Assembly: GCF_001423125.1 (NCBI RefSeq)
Contig: NZ_LMNW01000001.1
Location: forward strand, 79,931 to 143,930
Length of the DNA: 64,000 nucleotides
Direction of reading: 5' to 3'
DNA from: Duganella sp. Leaf126
Lineage (GTDB): Bacteria; Pseudomonadota; Gammaproteobacteria; Burkholderiales; Burkholderiaceae_D
Shown here: positions 9,282 through 18,226 of the stretch, one piece after another
How positions within the stretch are numbered: position 1 is the first letter of the stretch
Layout: the number at the start of each line of letters is the position of its first letter
The notes under the pieces: generated by a model
Told to the model about the DNA's origin: nothing
The model's database searches: none
The model's input: the letters and a program-made list of their open reading frames with translations, nothing else
Made by a program: the position numbers and the translations under genes

Positions 9282-9638
9282 ATGTCCACCATCACTACCG
9301 GCTCCGGCCTGCAATACATCGAACTGACGGTTGGCGAAGGCGCCGAAGCCAAGGCCGGTCAAAACGTCACCGTGCACTACACGGGCTGGCTGCGTAACGA
9401 CGATGGCAGCAAGGGCGCCAAGTTCGATTCGAGCAAGGACCGCAACGATCCGTTCGAGTTCGCGCTGGGCGCAGGCATGGTGATCCGGGGTTGGGACGAA
9501 GGTGTGCAAGGCATGAAGGTCGGCGGCGTGCGCCAGCTGATCATCCCGGCCGACCTGGGCTACGGCTCGCGCGGCGCCGGCGGCGTGATTCCACCGAACG
9601 CGACGCTGATCTTCGACGTGGAACTGCTGGGCGTTTAA
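9282..9638 (+). CDS. FKBP-type peptidyl-prolyl cis-trans isomerase
   Basis: 118 residues forming a single FKBP domain: VTVHYTGWL, FDSSKDR, GWDEGVQGMKVGG and IPPNATLIFDVELL match the family core. There is no signal peptide, so it is a cytoplasmic prolyl isomerase and probable folding helper. The ATG at 9282 is chosen because AAGGAA lies seven bases upstream; an earlier in-frame start at 9255 has no such site. The gene is monocistronic and divergent from the propeller unit. Confidence 0.93.
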   Translation: MSTITTGSGLQYIELTVGEGAEAKAGQNVTVHYTGWLRNDDGSKGAKFDSSKDRNDPFEFALGAGMVIRGWDEGVQGMKVGGVRQLIIPADLGYGSRGAGGVIPPNATLIFDVELLGV

Positions 9639-9742
9639 GTTATCCGCAACAGCATGACCGCGCCGCACCGGCAAGGCCGCGCTGCGGCAGGTCCGGCAGC
9701 GGCGGTGCGGTCGCGCCGCGCTGCGAACGCGGCGCCGCCAAG

Positions 9743-10678
9743 CTAGCGCTGCCAGTTCCGGCGCAGCGCTTCCTGCTCCGCCCTTGCATCCATCATGCCC
9801 CCGACGATGCGCTGATCGATTGCCTCGAGCACCGCGGTCGGCATTTCCGCGCCCGGCTGCGGCGCAGCCATCGGCGGCGCAGGCCGCATATTCTGCACCA
9901 GCACCGGCACCCGCCATTCCTCGCTGGTGCGGCAGGCCAGTCCCACCAGGTCTTGGCTCAGGCCCACCAGCGTGAAGGTGCGGCAATAGCCGCCCTGGTT
10001 CGACAGGAAACTCAGTCCCACCCGCACATCGCCTTTCGACGGCGCCGCACCGCCCGATTGCCGGCTCAGCGCCAGATCGAGCTTGCCTTGCGCGACCAGC
10101 ATGCCATTGCGGCTGATGACGGTGGTGGGCGCGACCGGCGGCTCGCCCAGCCAGGCCGGCTGCCAGTACACCAGCACATAACGTCCCACCAGCACGCCGG
10201 CGACCAGGGCCAGGCCGAGCGCAGCCCAGACGCGCCAGCGCCAGTGCGGCGCCAGCAATTGCGTGTGCGCCTGCGTTTGCGCCTGGGCGTGGGCGTGGGC
10301 CTGGGCCTGGGCTTTGCGGGCAGCCTGCTGCACCGCCACGCGCTGGGCGCGGATGGCCGCCAGGTGCACCACCTGGGCCTGGCGCGACTGCGCGGGATTG
10401 GGTGCGATGTGAGCCTTTCGCGCGGCGTGCGACTGGTGCGGCTGCTGCGTGCGCGGCCCATGTTGTCCATGCTGCCCCTGTGGACCTTGCACAGCGCGCG
10501 ACGCCGGCTGCGCCTGGTCGATAGCGACTGCGCGCTGGGCGCGCAGGTGCGCGACCCGGCGCGCCAGGCTGCTGTCGCGCCGCATGGCGTGCTCGATCGC
10601 ACCGCGGGTGGTGGCGTCGAGTTGACCATCGGCATAGGCCGTCAGTGTGTCGTCTGAAAAGCTCATCGTCCTGCTCAT
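9743..10678 (-). CDS. Anti-sigma-factor-like transmembrane protein
   Basis: 311 residues. The N-terminus FSDDTLTAYADGQLD resembles the cytoplasmic end of anti-sigma and related transmembrane regulators. A low-complexity Gln/Ala/His segment (around residues 75-145) precedes one membrane helix (WAALGLALVAGVLVGRYVLVYW) and a periplasmic domain containing VGLSFLSNQGGYCRTF. No sigma factor gene lies beside it, so its partner is unknown and the role is inferred only from architecture. The zinc-binding HxxxCxxC of ZAS anti-sigma factors is not visible. Start at 10678; a second ATG at 10666 has AGGA very close upstream and is also possible. Confidence 0.65.
   Translation of the reverse strand: MSRTMSFSDDTLTAYADGQLDATTRGAIEHAMRRDSSLARRVAHLRAQRAVAIDQAQPASRAVQGPQGQHGQHGPRTQQPHQSHAARKAHIAPNPAQSRQAQVVHLAAIRAQRVAVQQAARKAQAQAHAHAQAQTQAHTQLLAPHWRWRVWAALGLALVAGVLVGRYVLVYWQPAWLGEPPVAPTTVISRNGMLVAQGKLDLALSRQSGGAAPSKGDVRVGLSFLSNQGGYCRTFTLVGLSQDLVGLACRTSEEWRVPVLVQNMRPAPPMAAPQPGAEMPTAVLEAIDQRIVGGMMDARAEQEALRRNWQR
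10263..10320. repeat. Low-complexity tract coding for Gln/Ala/His repeats
   Basis: Short near-repeats such as gcctgggc and gcgtgggc recur through this stretch inside the anti-sigma-like gene and encode alternating Ala, Gln and His residues. It forms the juxtamembrane linker and may vary in length between strains. Confidence 0.6.
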
Positions 10679-10890
10679 CTTCGCTGCGCAAGTCGTGCCA
10701 TCATAACCCTTTTTCAGCGCGACGCGAGTCCGTCAGGATCGCGTAAGCCCTTGCTGCACAAGGGCGCACGCGGCGCCGACCGGAGCGCGGCAAGTGCCGC
10801 AAGGCTTACTTTGAAACTCTTCACGTGCAAACCATTACATCTGACAATATTTATGCTAATCTGCGCGCTCTAATAACCAAGGAGGTAGTA

Positions 10891-11181
10891 ATGAAAAAAG
10901 GCGAACTGATTGCTGAATTTGCGAAACGCACGGAGATGTCTGCTGCTGCCGCCAACACCGCAGTAAATACGCTGATCGCCATCGTGACCGAGCGCCTGAA
11001 AAAAGGCGACACGGTCGGCATCACCGGCTTCGGCACCTTCTCCGTTGCCAAGCGTGCAGCACGCAAAGGTCGCAATCCGGCAACCGGCGAAGCGATCAAG
11101 ATCGCCGCGTCGAAAACCCCGAAATTCTCGGCGGGCGCCACCCTGAAGTCGGCTGTCAATCCGGCCAAGAAAGCCAAGTAA
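10891..11181 (+). CDS. HU-family nucleoid DNA-binding protein
   Basis: 96 residues with the HU/IHF fold: MKKGELIAEFAKRTEMS at the N-terminus, GFGTFSV in the saddle and the DNA-binding arm RKGRNPATGEAIKIA. The C-terminal SAVNPAKKAK is short and basic. It bends and compacts DNA non-specifically. The start is well defined by a near-perfect AAGGAGGT seven bases upstream. It is a single gene, divergent from the anti-sigma-like gene across about 210 bases that probably carry both promoters. Confidence 0.95.
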   Translation: MKKGELIAEFAKRTEMSAAAANTAVNTLIAIVTERLKKGDTVGITGFGTFSVAKRAARKGRNPATGEAIKIAASKTPKFSAGATLKSAVNPAKKAK

Positions 11182-11390
11182 TCGAGGTCAGCAGCCATAA
11201 CAAGAACGCCGGCGCGCGACAGCGCAGCCTGCGACAAGTAACACGGCGGTTCATGCCAGGCCAACAGCCTGCCATGGCCGCCGTTGTGCATTGGGGTCCG
11301 TGTTTTTGAGGGTGCCCTCTAACGGTTTTGCCTGATGCTGCGGGTATGATGAGGCGTGACCAACCTTGCAAACCCACACCAGGAGATGAC

Positions 11391-11642
11391 ATGAGCTTAC
11401 AAGCACAATTCGAACAAGCCCAGGCGGATTCGAAAAACCTGCCGGAACGTCCGGACAATATGACGCTGCTGAAAATCTATGCACTGTTCAAGCAGGCGTC
11501 GGTCGGCGACGCCACCGGCGAGCGCCCCGGCTTCACCGACATGGTCGGCCGCGCCAAGTTCGACGCCTGGGACGCCCTCAAGGGCACCAGCGCCGATGAC
11601 GCCAAGCAGCAGTACATCGACCTGATCGAAGACCTGAAATAA
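11391..11642 (+). CDS. Acyl-CoA-binding protein
   Basis: 83 residues, the full length of an ACBP domain. MTLLKIYALFKQASVGDATGERPG and AKFDAWDALKGTSADDAKQQYI carry the conserved acyl-CoA binding Tyr, Lys and Trp positions. It should hold long-chain acyl-CoA in the cytoplasm. AGGAG lies upstream of the ATG. ACBP is not common in bacteria but occurs in Burkholderiales. It lies close to PHA-metabolism genes, which fits a lipid-storage setting, though that link is inference. Confidence 0.92.
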   Translation: MSLQAQFEQAQADSKNLPERPDNMTLLKIYALFKQASVGDATGERPGFTDMVGRAKFDAWDALKGTSADDAKQQYIDLIEDLK

Positions 11643-11684
11643 TCGCGGCGGCAGGTCCACCCGGACCTGCGGCTTTTGCTGGCG

Positions 11685-11966
11685 TCAGGCCGGCGCGAAC
11701 ACGCGCCGCATCTTGTCGGCCACCTTGCTCTCGATTTGCGCGGCAAAGGCGCTGATCGGGAAGCCCAGCGCGATATGCAGCTGCGCCTGGTTGGGCAGCA
11801 AGCTCAGTGTGCCATTCACGCCGCTGCGCTCGAAGCGCAGCACATCGCCATCCCAGCGCGACGCCAGTTCGAATTGCTCGGACAATTTGTCGGCCACCTG
11901 CTGCGCTGCCGCGCGGGCCTGTTCGGGCGCCAGGTGATGTTCCTGGACGAGGTTGATGTCCGCCAT
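11685..11966 (-). CDS. Polyhydroxyalkanoic acid system family protein (PHA_gran_rgn type)
   Basis: 93 residues. The sequence begins MADINLVQEHHLAPEQARAA and contains RWDGDVLRFERSGVNGTL, matching small proteins named for their link to PHA granule regions. The biochemical role is not established. No signal peptide or membrane helix is visible. It is convergent with the acyl-CoA-binding protein gene, with about 40 bases between the stop codons. Confidence 0.75.
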   Translation of the reverse strand: MADINLVQEHHLAPEQARAAAQQVADKLSEQFELASRWDGDVLRFERSGVNGTLSLLPNQAQLHIALGFPISAFAAQIESKVADKMRRVFAPA

Positions 11967-12099
11967 GCACTTCCCTTAAAAATAAAACAAAGGCTGCATC
12001 ATGCCAGTTGCGCCGGCGTGACGCCAGTGGCCACGGTGGCATGCGGCTTTGCGGCCCGCCTTGCTGCATTTGCTTATATGTATAGTATCTAAGCGCCGT

Positions 12100-12128
12100 T
12101 TGTGAGAAATAAGGAATTACCTTAAAAT
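12100..12128 (+). promoter_or_regulatory. Predicted sigma70 promoter of fdxA
   Basis: TTGTGA (12100-12105), a 17-base spacer and TAAAAT (12123-12128) give a good match to the sigma70 consensus. It is placed about 75 bases upstream of the fdxA start codon. Confidence 0.55.
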
Positions 12129-12203
12129 GCAGTGCTTTGCCGAGGTTAGCCGGCTACGCCATCGCCGCCGACGCCACTGCGCACCAACATTGATAGGACT
12201 GTT

Positions 12204-12527
12204 ATGACTCACGTTGTCACCGAATCTTGCATCAGCTGCCGTTATACGGACTGCGTCGATGTTTGCCCGGTAGATTGTTTCCGCTCTGGACCGAACTTTC
12301 TCGCCATCGACCCGGACGAGTGCATCGACTGCGCCGTCTGCGTGGCAGAGTGCCCGGTGAACGCGATTTACGCGGAAGAAGACGTGCCCGGCGACCAGCA
12401 GCAATACATCAAGCTCAACGCCGACCTGTCGCGCCACTGGCCGTCGATCACCAAGACCGTCGCCCCGCTGCCGGATGCCGACCAGTTCAAGGATGTCAAG
12501 GATAAGCTGCACCTGCTGGTACGCTAA
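12204..12527 (+). CDS. fdxA: Seven-iron ferredoxin FdxA
   Basis: 107 residues. The N-terminal cysteine pattern CISCRYTDCVDVCPVDCF and the second cluster CIDCAVCVAECPVNAI give the [3Fe-4S]/[4Fe-4S] arrangement of FdxA. The C-terminal extension of about 45 residues is normal for the family. AGGA lies five bases before the ATG. It is followed 87 bases later by a ferredoxin-NADP reductase on the same strand, so the two probably form an electron-transfer pair. Confidence 0.95.
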   Translation: MTHVVTESCISCRYTDCVDVCPVDCFRSGPNFLAIDPDECIDCAVCVAECPVNAIYAEEDVPGDQQQYIKLNADLSRHWPSITKTVAPLPDADQFKDVKDKLHLLVR

Positions 12528-12542
12528 GACGCTGGTCTGGCC

Positions 12543-12585
12543 AGGCAACACCGGGCAGCGCGCCGCGCGCGGTCCCGTGTTGCCT
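12543..12585 (+). other. Stem-loop between fdxA and the reductase gene
   Basis: AGGCAACACcGGG pairs with CCCGTGTTGCCT (12-base stem with one bulged C) around a GC-rich loop. No T-run follows, so it may act as a processing or mRNA-stability hairpin rather than as a full terminator. Confidence 0.6.
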
Positions 12586-12614
12586 AACCACTATTGAAAT
12601 CACAGGAAAAACGT

Positions 12615-13679
12615 ATGAATAGCACTGTCACCCCTACCGGCGTCATCGAAACCGATGCCGTCATCATCGGCGCCGGCCCGGTCGGCCTGTTCCAGGTCTT
12701 CGAGCTGGGCCTGCTGGAAATCAAAGCGCACGTGATCGATTCGCTGGGCGCGGTAGGCGGACAATGCGTCGAACTGTATCCCGACAAGCCGATCTACGAC
12801 ATCCCGGCCGTGCCGTCGTGCACCGGCCAGGAACTGACCGACAACCTGCTCAAGCAGATCGAGCCGTTCGAACCGACCTTCCACCTGGGCCAGGAAGTGG
12901 TCAAGGTCCAGCGCCGCGACGACGGCCGCTTCGACGTGGCCACCACGGCCGGCACCGAGTTCATCACCAAGACCATCTTCATCGCAGCCGGCGTCGGCTC
13001 GTTCCAGGCCCGCACGCTGAAAGTGGACGGCATCGACGTGTTCGAAGGCTCGCAGCTGCACTACAAGGTCAAGGATCCGGCCCAGTTCGAAGGCAAGAAC
13101 CTGGTCATCTGCGGCGGCGGCGACTCGGCCCTGGACTGGGCGCTGAACTTCGTCGGCAAGGCCGAATCGGTGGTGCTGCTGCACCGTCGCGAAGACTTCC
13201 GCGCGGCGCCGGCCTCGGTCGCCAAGATGAAGGCGCTGTGCGACGAGTACGAAATGCAGCTGATCATCGGCCAGGCTACCGGCTTCGAGAGCAAGGACGA
13301 CAAGCTGACCGAACTGAAGGTGACCGGCCAGGACGGCGTTACCCGCCGCGTGCCGCTCGACATGCTGCTGGTGTTCTACGGCCTGTCGCCAAAGCTGGGC
13401 CCGATCGCCGAATGGGGCCTGGACATCGAGCGCCGCCAGCTCAAGGTGCAGGATACCGAGAAGTTCGAAACCAATGTCCCGGGCATCTTCGCCGTGGGCG
13501 ACATCAACACCTACCCGGGCAAGAAGAAGCTGATCCTGTCGGGCTTCCACGAAGCCGCGCTGGCCGCCTTCGGCGCTGCGCCGTACATCTTCCCGGACAA
13601 GAAGATCCACATGCAGTACACCACCACCTCGCCCAAGCTGCACAAGGTGCTGGGCGTGGAAACGCCGGTGTTCGATTAA
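12615..13679 (+). CDS. Ferredoxin/flavodoxin-NADP reductase, thioredoxin-reductase-like
   Basis: 354 residues. A FAD-binding site [15 protein letters not shown] lies near the N-terminus, [17 protein letters not shown] follows, and an NADP-binding [11 protein letters not shown] sits in the middle. The thioredoxin-reductase CxxC pair is absent, which marks the YumC-type ferredoxin reductase family. It probably passes electrons from NADPH to the FdxA encoded just upstream. The ATG at 12615 was chosen because AGGA stands seven bases before it; a TTG at 12594 is the longest frame but has no site. A strong terminator follows. Confidence 0.9.
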   Translation: MNSTVTPTGVIETDAVIIGAGPVGLFQVFELGLLEIKAHVIDSLGAVGGQCVELYPDKPIYDIPAVPSCTGQELTDNLLKQIEPFEPTFHLGQEVVKVQRRDDGRFDVATTAGTEFITKTIFIAAGVGSFQARTLKVDGIDVFEGSQLHYKVKDPAQFEGKNLVICGGGDSALDWALNFVGKAESVVLLHRREDFRAAPASVAKMKALCDEYEMQLIIGQATGFESKDDKLTELKVTGQDGVTRRVPLDMLLVFYGLSPKLGPIAEWGLDIERRQLKVQDTEKFETNVPGIFAVGDINTYPGKKKLILSGFHEAALAAFGAAPYIFPDKKIHMQYTTTSPKLHKVLGVETPVFD

Positions 13680-13738
13680 CGCCTACCCTGCTAGCGTTTC
13701 GCCAGTAACGCAACAGCAGGAGTCGATGTCCTACATAA

Positions 13739-13763
13739 AAGCAGCGGAAACGCTGCTTTTTTT
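13739..13763 (+). terminator. Rho-independent terminator after the reductase gene
   Basis: AAGCAGCG-GAAA-CGCTGCTT hairpin with a GNRA-type tetraloop followed by a run of T residues. Confidence 0.9.
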
Positions 13764-13944
13764 ATGGGTTCGGCGGTATTATTCTTGAGACTGGGATGTT
13801 GCGCTAGATCAGCAATTTTTCCCAAAAGCAGCATCAATGCGCATGAAAGCCGGCCTGAACTGCCGCGCGCCGCCGAACCGGCGTATCATGCAGGAATTGG
13901 TGCAGCGCACCATACCGCATCATACCAATACCGGGACGACCATC

Positions 13945-15192
13945 ATGCTCTACCAACTGCACGAAATGCAACGCTCACTGCTCACACCGCTGATGCAGTG
14001 GGCCGACGCCTCCGCCAAGATTTTCAGCAACCCCGTCTCGCCGCTGGCGCACACGCCGTTCTCGCAGCGCATCGCCGCCGGCTACGAGCTGATGTACCGC
14101 CTCGGCAAAGATTACGAAAAGCCGGCCTTCGGCATCAATGCCTCGCCCGTCAAGGGCATGGCCGATGACGAACCGGTCGGCATCATCGAGCAGGTCGCGG
14201 TCAGCAAGCCGTTCTGCCGCCTGATCCATTTCCGCAAGGATCTCGACCGCGAGCAGATCGCAACGCTGGCGCAGCCGACCGTGCTGCTGGTGGCGCCACT
14301 GTCGGGCCACCACGCCACGCTGCTGCGCGACACCGTGCGCGGCCTGCTGGTCGAGCACGACGTCTACATCACCGACTGGACCGATGCGCGCATGGTGCCG
14401 CTGTCGGCCGGCGCCTTCCATCTCGACGATTACATCTATTACGTGCAGGATTTCATCCGCCACCTGGGCCCGGACGTGCACGTGGTGTCCGTCTGCCAGC
14501 CGACGGTGCCGGTGCTGGCCGCCATTTCGCTGATGGCCACCGCCAACGATCCCAAGCTGCCCAAGACCATGACCATGATGGGCGGCCCGATCGATCCGCG
14601 CCGCTCGCCGACGGCCGTCAACAACCTGGCCACCGAGAAAAAATTCTCGTGGTTCGAAAACACCGTGATCTACCCGGTGCCGTCGAATTACCCGGGCTTC
14701 GGCCGCAATGTCTATCCGGGCTTCCTGCAGCACGCCGGTTTCATTGCCATGAACCCCGGCCGCCACGCCCAGAGCCACCGCGATTTCTACAACCATCTGG
14801 TCAAGGGCGACGAGGAAACCGCCGAGTCGCACCGCAAGTTCTACGACGAGTACAACGCCGTGCTCGACATGCCGGCCGAATACTACCTCGACACCATCAA
14901 GACCGTGTTCCAGGACTTCGCCCTGCCGCTGGGCACCTGGCAGGTGGGCGGCCAGCTGGTGCGCCCGCAAGACATCACCTCGGTGGCGCTGTTCACGGTC
15001 GAAGGGGAACTCGATGACATCTCCGGCGCCGGCCAGACCCAGGCTGCACATGACCTGTGCAGCAATATTCCGGACACCATGAAGCAGGACTTCGTGGCCC
15101 CGGGCGCCGGCCACTACGGCATCTTCTCGGGCCGCCGCTGGCGCGAGATGGTGTGCCCGAAAATCACCGATTTCATCAAGCAGCACGCCTGA
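13945..15192 (+). CDS. phaZ: Intracellular polyhydroxyalkanoate depolymerase
   Basis: 415 residues. The catalytic box is VVSVCQPTVP, with cysteine in place of the usual lipase serine, as in Ralstonia-type intracellular PhaZ. It also has IYYVQDFIRHLGPD upstream of the box, and GAGHYGIFSGRRWR containing the likely catalytic His. The enzyme degrades stored PHB granules to hydroxyacids or oligomers in the cytoplasm. The ATG at 13945 starts the conserved MLYQLHEMQRSLLTP; the longer frame from 13837 has no family match. The start has only a weak GGGAC site. The gene is flanked by terminators on both sides. Confidence 0.93.
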   Translation: MLYQLHEMQRSLLTPLMQWADASAKIFSNPVSPLAHTPFSQRIAAGYELMYRLGKDYEKPAFGINASPVKGMADDEPVGIIEQVAVSKPFCRLIHFRKDLDREQIATLAQPTVLLVAPLSGHHATLLRDTVRGLLVEHDVYITDWTDARMVPLSAGAFHLDDYIYYVQDFIRHLGPDVHVVSVCQPTVPVLAAISLMATANDPKLPKTMTMMGGPIDPRRSPTAVNNLATEKKFSWFENTVIYPVPSNYPGFGRNVYPGFLQHAGFIAMNPGRHAQSHRDFYNHLVKGDEETAESHRKFYDEYNAVLDMPAEYYLDTIKTVFQDFALPLGTWQVGGQLVRPQDITSVALFTVEGELDDISGAGQTQAAHDLCSNIPDTMKQDFVAPGAGHYGIFSGRRWREMVCPKITDFIKQHA

Positions 15193-15198
15193 TTACCC

Positions 15199-15231
15199 TG
15201 CCCGGCCGCGCACGCGCACCGGGCATTTTTT
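15199..15231 (+). terminator. Rho-independent terminator after phaZ
   Basis: TGCCCGG pairs with CCGGGCA around a 13-base loop, followed by six T residues. Confidence 0.85.
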
Positions 15232-15265
15232 CGGTCCAATACATCATACTGTGATATATTTGGGC

Positions 15266-15676
15266 ATGACTGCTAAAACTCTCCGCAAATCGGACTTTGC
15301 CGCGCTGTCCGAATTCCGTTACCAGATGCGCCGCTTCGAACGCTTTTCCGAAGACGTGGTGCAGGCGCAAGGCATCACCCCGCTGCAGTACCTGCTGCTG
15401 CTGCACATCAAGGGCTATCCTGACCGCGACTGGGCCACGGTGGGCGAACTGGCCGAGCGCCTGCAGGCCAAGCACCATGGTGTGGTGGCCCTGGTCACGC
15501 GCTGCGAAGCGATGGGCCTGGTCGTGCGGCGCGTGAGCGACACCGACCGTCGCCGCGTGGAAGTGCACCTGCTGCCGCAAGGCGACACCATCCTGGCTCA
15601 GCTGGCCGAACAACACCGCGCCGAGCTGCTCTCGCTCGAAGGCGTGTTCACCATTCCCACCATCCGCCATGAGTAA
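15266..15676 (+). CDS. MarR-family transcriptional regulator
   Basis: 136 residues. A winged helix-turn-helix is visible: ATVGELAERLQAKHHGVVALVTRCEAMGLVVRR followed by the wing SDTDRRRVEVHL. It lies three bases upstream of the CLC channel gene and probably controls that operon, although the inducer is unknown. Start: ATG 15266; a GTG at 15251 would add five residues. Neither has a clear ribosome binding site. The AT-rich ATACATCATACTGTGATATAT just upstream may be its own operator or promoter. Confidence 0.82.
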   Translation: MTAKTLRKSDFAALSEFRYQMRRFERFSEDVVQAQGITPLQYLLLLHIKGYPDRDWATVGELAERLQAKHHGVVALVTRCEAMGLVVRRVSDTDRRRVEVHLLPQGDTILAQLAEQHRAELLSLEGVFTIPTIRHE

Positions 15677-15679
15677 GTA

Positions 15680-17479
15680 ATGCGTAATCATGATACCCGT
15701 CGCGACTTCGACGGCCAGTCGCGCCTGCTGCTGCTGGCCGGCATTGCCGTCATCGTCGGCGCCCTCAGCACCGTCACTGCCGACCTGCTGCTGCACGCGA
15801 TCCGCTTCTTCACCAACCTATTCTTCTTCCAGACACTGTCGACCGCTTTCACGTCGCCGGCCCGCCATGGGCTGGGCGCCGCGGTGATCGTGGTGCCCGT
15901 GCTCGGCGGCCTGGTGGTGGGCCTGATCGCCCGCTACGGTTCGGAAGCGATCCGCGGCCACGGCATCCCGGAAGCGATCGAAGCGATCCTGTTCAAGAAA
16001 AGCACGATGTCGCCCAAGGTGGCCGTGCTCAAGCCGCTCGCTTCGGGCATCGCCATCGGCAGCGGCGGCCCGTTCGGCGCCGAAGGGCCGATCATCATGA
16101 CCGGCGGTGCGGTCGGCTCGCTGATCGGCCAGCACGTGCACCTGACGGCAGCCGAGCGCAAGGCGCTGCTGGTGGCCGGCGCCACGGCCGGCATGACGGC
16201 CGTATTCGGCACGCCGATCGCAGCCGTGTTGCTGGCGGTGGAACTGCTGCTGTTCGAGCTGCGGCCGCGCAGCCTGGCGCCGGTGGCGGTGGCCTGCGCG
16301 GTGGCCGGCTTCTTGCGCCCGTTGCTGATCGAGGCGGGCCCGCTGTTCCCGCTGCAGACGCAGGCGCTGCCGCCGTCGGCGCTGCTGTCCTGCCTGATCG
16401 CCGGCGTGCTGTGCGGCATGCTGGCGTGGCTGCTGTCGAACGCGCTGTACAAGGTGGAGGACGGTTTCCACAAGCTGCCGGTGCACTGGATGTGGTGGCC
16501 GGCGATCGGCGGCCTGGCCGTGGGTATCGGCGGCTACCTGCAGCCGCGCGCGCTCGGCGTCGGTTACGACGTCATCGCCGACCTACTCAACAACCACCTG
16601 GCCGCCACCGCGATCGCCAGCCTGTTGCTGGTGAAAGCCGTGATCTGGCTGCTGGCGCTCGGCTCCGGCACCTCGGGCGGCGTGCTGGCGCCGCTGCTGA
16701 TGCTCGGCGCCGGCCTGGGCGCCCTGCTCGGCCCCTACCTGCCCGGCGGCGAGCCGGCCGTGTGGCCGCTGGTGTTCATGGCCGCCACGCTGGGCGGCAT
16801 GATGCGCGCGCCGGTGATGGCGGTGGTGTTTGCGTTCGAGCTGACCCACGACGCCAACGCCCTGCTGCCGGTGCTGGCTGCCGCCACGGTGGCCTATGGG
16901 TTCACGGTGCTGACCATGGACCGCTCGATCCTGACCGAAAAGATCGCCCGCCGCGGTCACCACATCTACCGCGAATACGGCATCGACCCGCTCGAGCGCC
17001 ACAGCGTGGCCGAGGTGATGAGCCACAGCCCGGACACCATCGCTGCCGACGCCCTGCTGACCGACGTGGTGCGCACCCACTTCGGCCCGGACGGGCGCCA
17101 CCGCGCCTACCCGGTGGTGGACGGCGCAACCGGCGCGCTGGTGGGCATGCTTGATCACACAACCGCGCAAGCAACCGCGCGCACAGGTGCGGCCAGCCGG
17201 CCCGCCACCGTGCCAGTGCGCGTTGCCGAACTGTTCGGCGTGAACCTGCCGCTGGTGGCGCTGCCCGGCGAGACCTGCCGCGCGGTCGCCACGCGGATGG
17301 CCTTGCACGGCGCTGGCCGGCTGCCGGTGGTGGCCGACATGCAGTCGCGGCGCGTGGTCGGCATCCTCAGCAACAGCGACCTGGTCAAGCCGGCGCTCGG
17401 CCTGCACCTGGAAGAGCTGGAGCGGGAAACGATGCGCCGCGTGCGGTTTTTCGGTGCGCGGCGCGCAGATGTCGGATAA
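15680..17479 (+). CDS. CLC-type chloride channel / H+-Cl- exchanger with CBS domains
   Basis: 599 residues. A CLC membrane domain of about 10-12 hydrophobic segments carries the filter motif GSGGPFGAEGP (the second residue of GKEGP is Ala) and SGTSGGVLAP. Two CBS domains form the C-terminus (SVAEVMSHSPDTIAADALL and VVGILSNSDLVKP). The gating glutamate in GAEGP is present. It should transport chloride or other anions across the inner membrane, with CBS domains sensing nucleotide or ionic state. It is coupled to the MarR gene three bases upstream. Confidence 0.9.
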   Translation: MRNHDTRRDFDGQSRLLLLAGIAVIVGALSTVTADLLLHAIRFFTNLFFFQTLSTAFTSPARHGLGAAVIVVPVLGGLVVGLIARYGSEAIRGHGIPEAIEAILFKKSTMSPKVAVLKPLASGIAIGSGGPFGAEGPIIMTGGAVGSLIGQHVHLTAAERKALLVAGATAGMTAVFGTPIAAVLLAVELLLFELRPRSLAPVAVACAVAGFLRPLLIEAGPLFPLQTQALPPSALLSCLIAGVLCGMLAWLLSNALYKVEDGFHKLPVHWMWWPAIGGLAVGIGGYLQPRALGVGYDVIADLLNNHLAATAIASLLLVKAVIWLLALGSGTSGGVLAPLLMLGAGLGALLGPYLPGGEPAVWPLVFMAATLGGMMRAPVMAVVFAFELTHDANALLPVLAAATVAYGFTVLTMDRSILTEKIARRGHHIYREYGIDPLERHSVAEVMSHSPDTIAADALLTDVVRTHFGPDGRHRAYPVVDGATGALVGMLDHTTAQATARTGAASRPATVPVRVAELFGVNLPLVALPGETCRAVATRMALHGAGRLPVVADMQSRRVVGILSNSDLVKPALGLHLEELERETMRRVRFFGARRADVG

Positions 17480-17506
17480 TGGCGTTTTACCGTTTTTGAA
17501 ACTGCC

Positions 17507-18226
17507 GTGTCCGAACAATCCACCGCCAGCCTGGCCGACCGCATCGAAGACGTTCTGCCGCAAACGCAATGCACGAAGTGCGGCTACGATGGCTGCCGTC
17601 CGTACGCCGAGGCGATCGCGGCCGGTGCGGCCGGCATCAACCAGTGCCCGCCCGGCGGCGCCGAGGGCATTGTCCGGCTATCCGCCGTCACCGGCCGCCC
17701 GGTGATTCCCCTCAATCCCGTCAACGGCATCGAGCGCCCGCGCGCGCTTGCCTACATCGACGAGGCGCTGTGCATCGGCTGCACGCTGTGCATCCAGGCC
17801 TGCCCGGTGGACGCCATCGTCGGCGCCGCCAAGCTGATGCACACCGTGGTGCCCGCGCTGTGCACCGGTTGCGACCTGTGCGTCCATCCGTGCCCGGTCG
17901 ATTGCATCATCATGTACCCGGTCACCGAGACCACCGGCTGGGCCGCCTGGAGCCAGCCCGAGGCTGACGCCGCGCGCGAACGCCACGACTGGCGCACCGT
18001 GCGCCTGCAGCGGGAAAAACAGGAAAACGACGAGCGCCTGGCCGCCAAGGCCGCCGCCAAGATGGAAGCGGTCGACGCGCTGGCGCCGGTGGACGACGCT
18101 GAGGCGGCAGAGAAGGAGCGCAAGCGCGCGATCATCGCCGCCGCCATGGAACGCGCGCGGGCCAAGAAAGAGGCGGCGGCTGCGGAATCCGGCGCAGCGC
18201 GCCAGAACGGAACCGAGACTGAATGA
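17507..18226 (+). CDS. RnfB-like electron transport protein (Fe-S B subunit)
   Basis: 239 residues. The N-terminal four-cysteine motif [21 protein letters not shown] is that of RnfB/RsxB, followed by two [4Fe-4S] ferredoxin motifs [16 protein letters not shown] and [16 protein letters not shown]. The C-terminal 80 residues are charged and predicted coiled-coil (KEAAAAESG end). The N-terminal membrane helix of classical RnfB is missing and no other rnf subunits are nearby, so this is the stand-alone soluble form common in Burkholderiales. Start is GTG. Its stop overlaps the nth start as ATGA. Confidence 0.85.
   Translation: MSEQSTASLADRIEDVLPQTQCTKCGYDGCRPYAEAIAAGAAGINQCPPGGAEGIVRLSAVTGRPVIPLNPVNGIERPRALAYIDEALCIGCTLCIQACPVDAIVGAAKLMHTVVPALCTGCDLCVHPCPVDCIIMYPVTETTGWAAWSQPEADAARERHDWRTVRLQREKQENDERLAAKAAAKMEAVDALAPVDDAEAAEKERKRAIIAAAMERARAKKEAAAAESGAARQNGTETE

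Noticed and set aside
12543..12585. Rho-independent terminator after fdxA
   Set aside because: The hairpin is strong but no T-run follows and the reductase gene starts 30 bases later, so it is listed only as a stem-loop.
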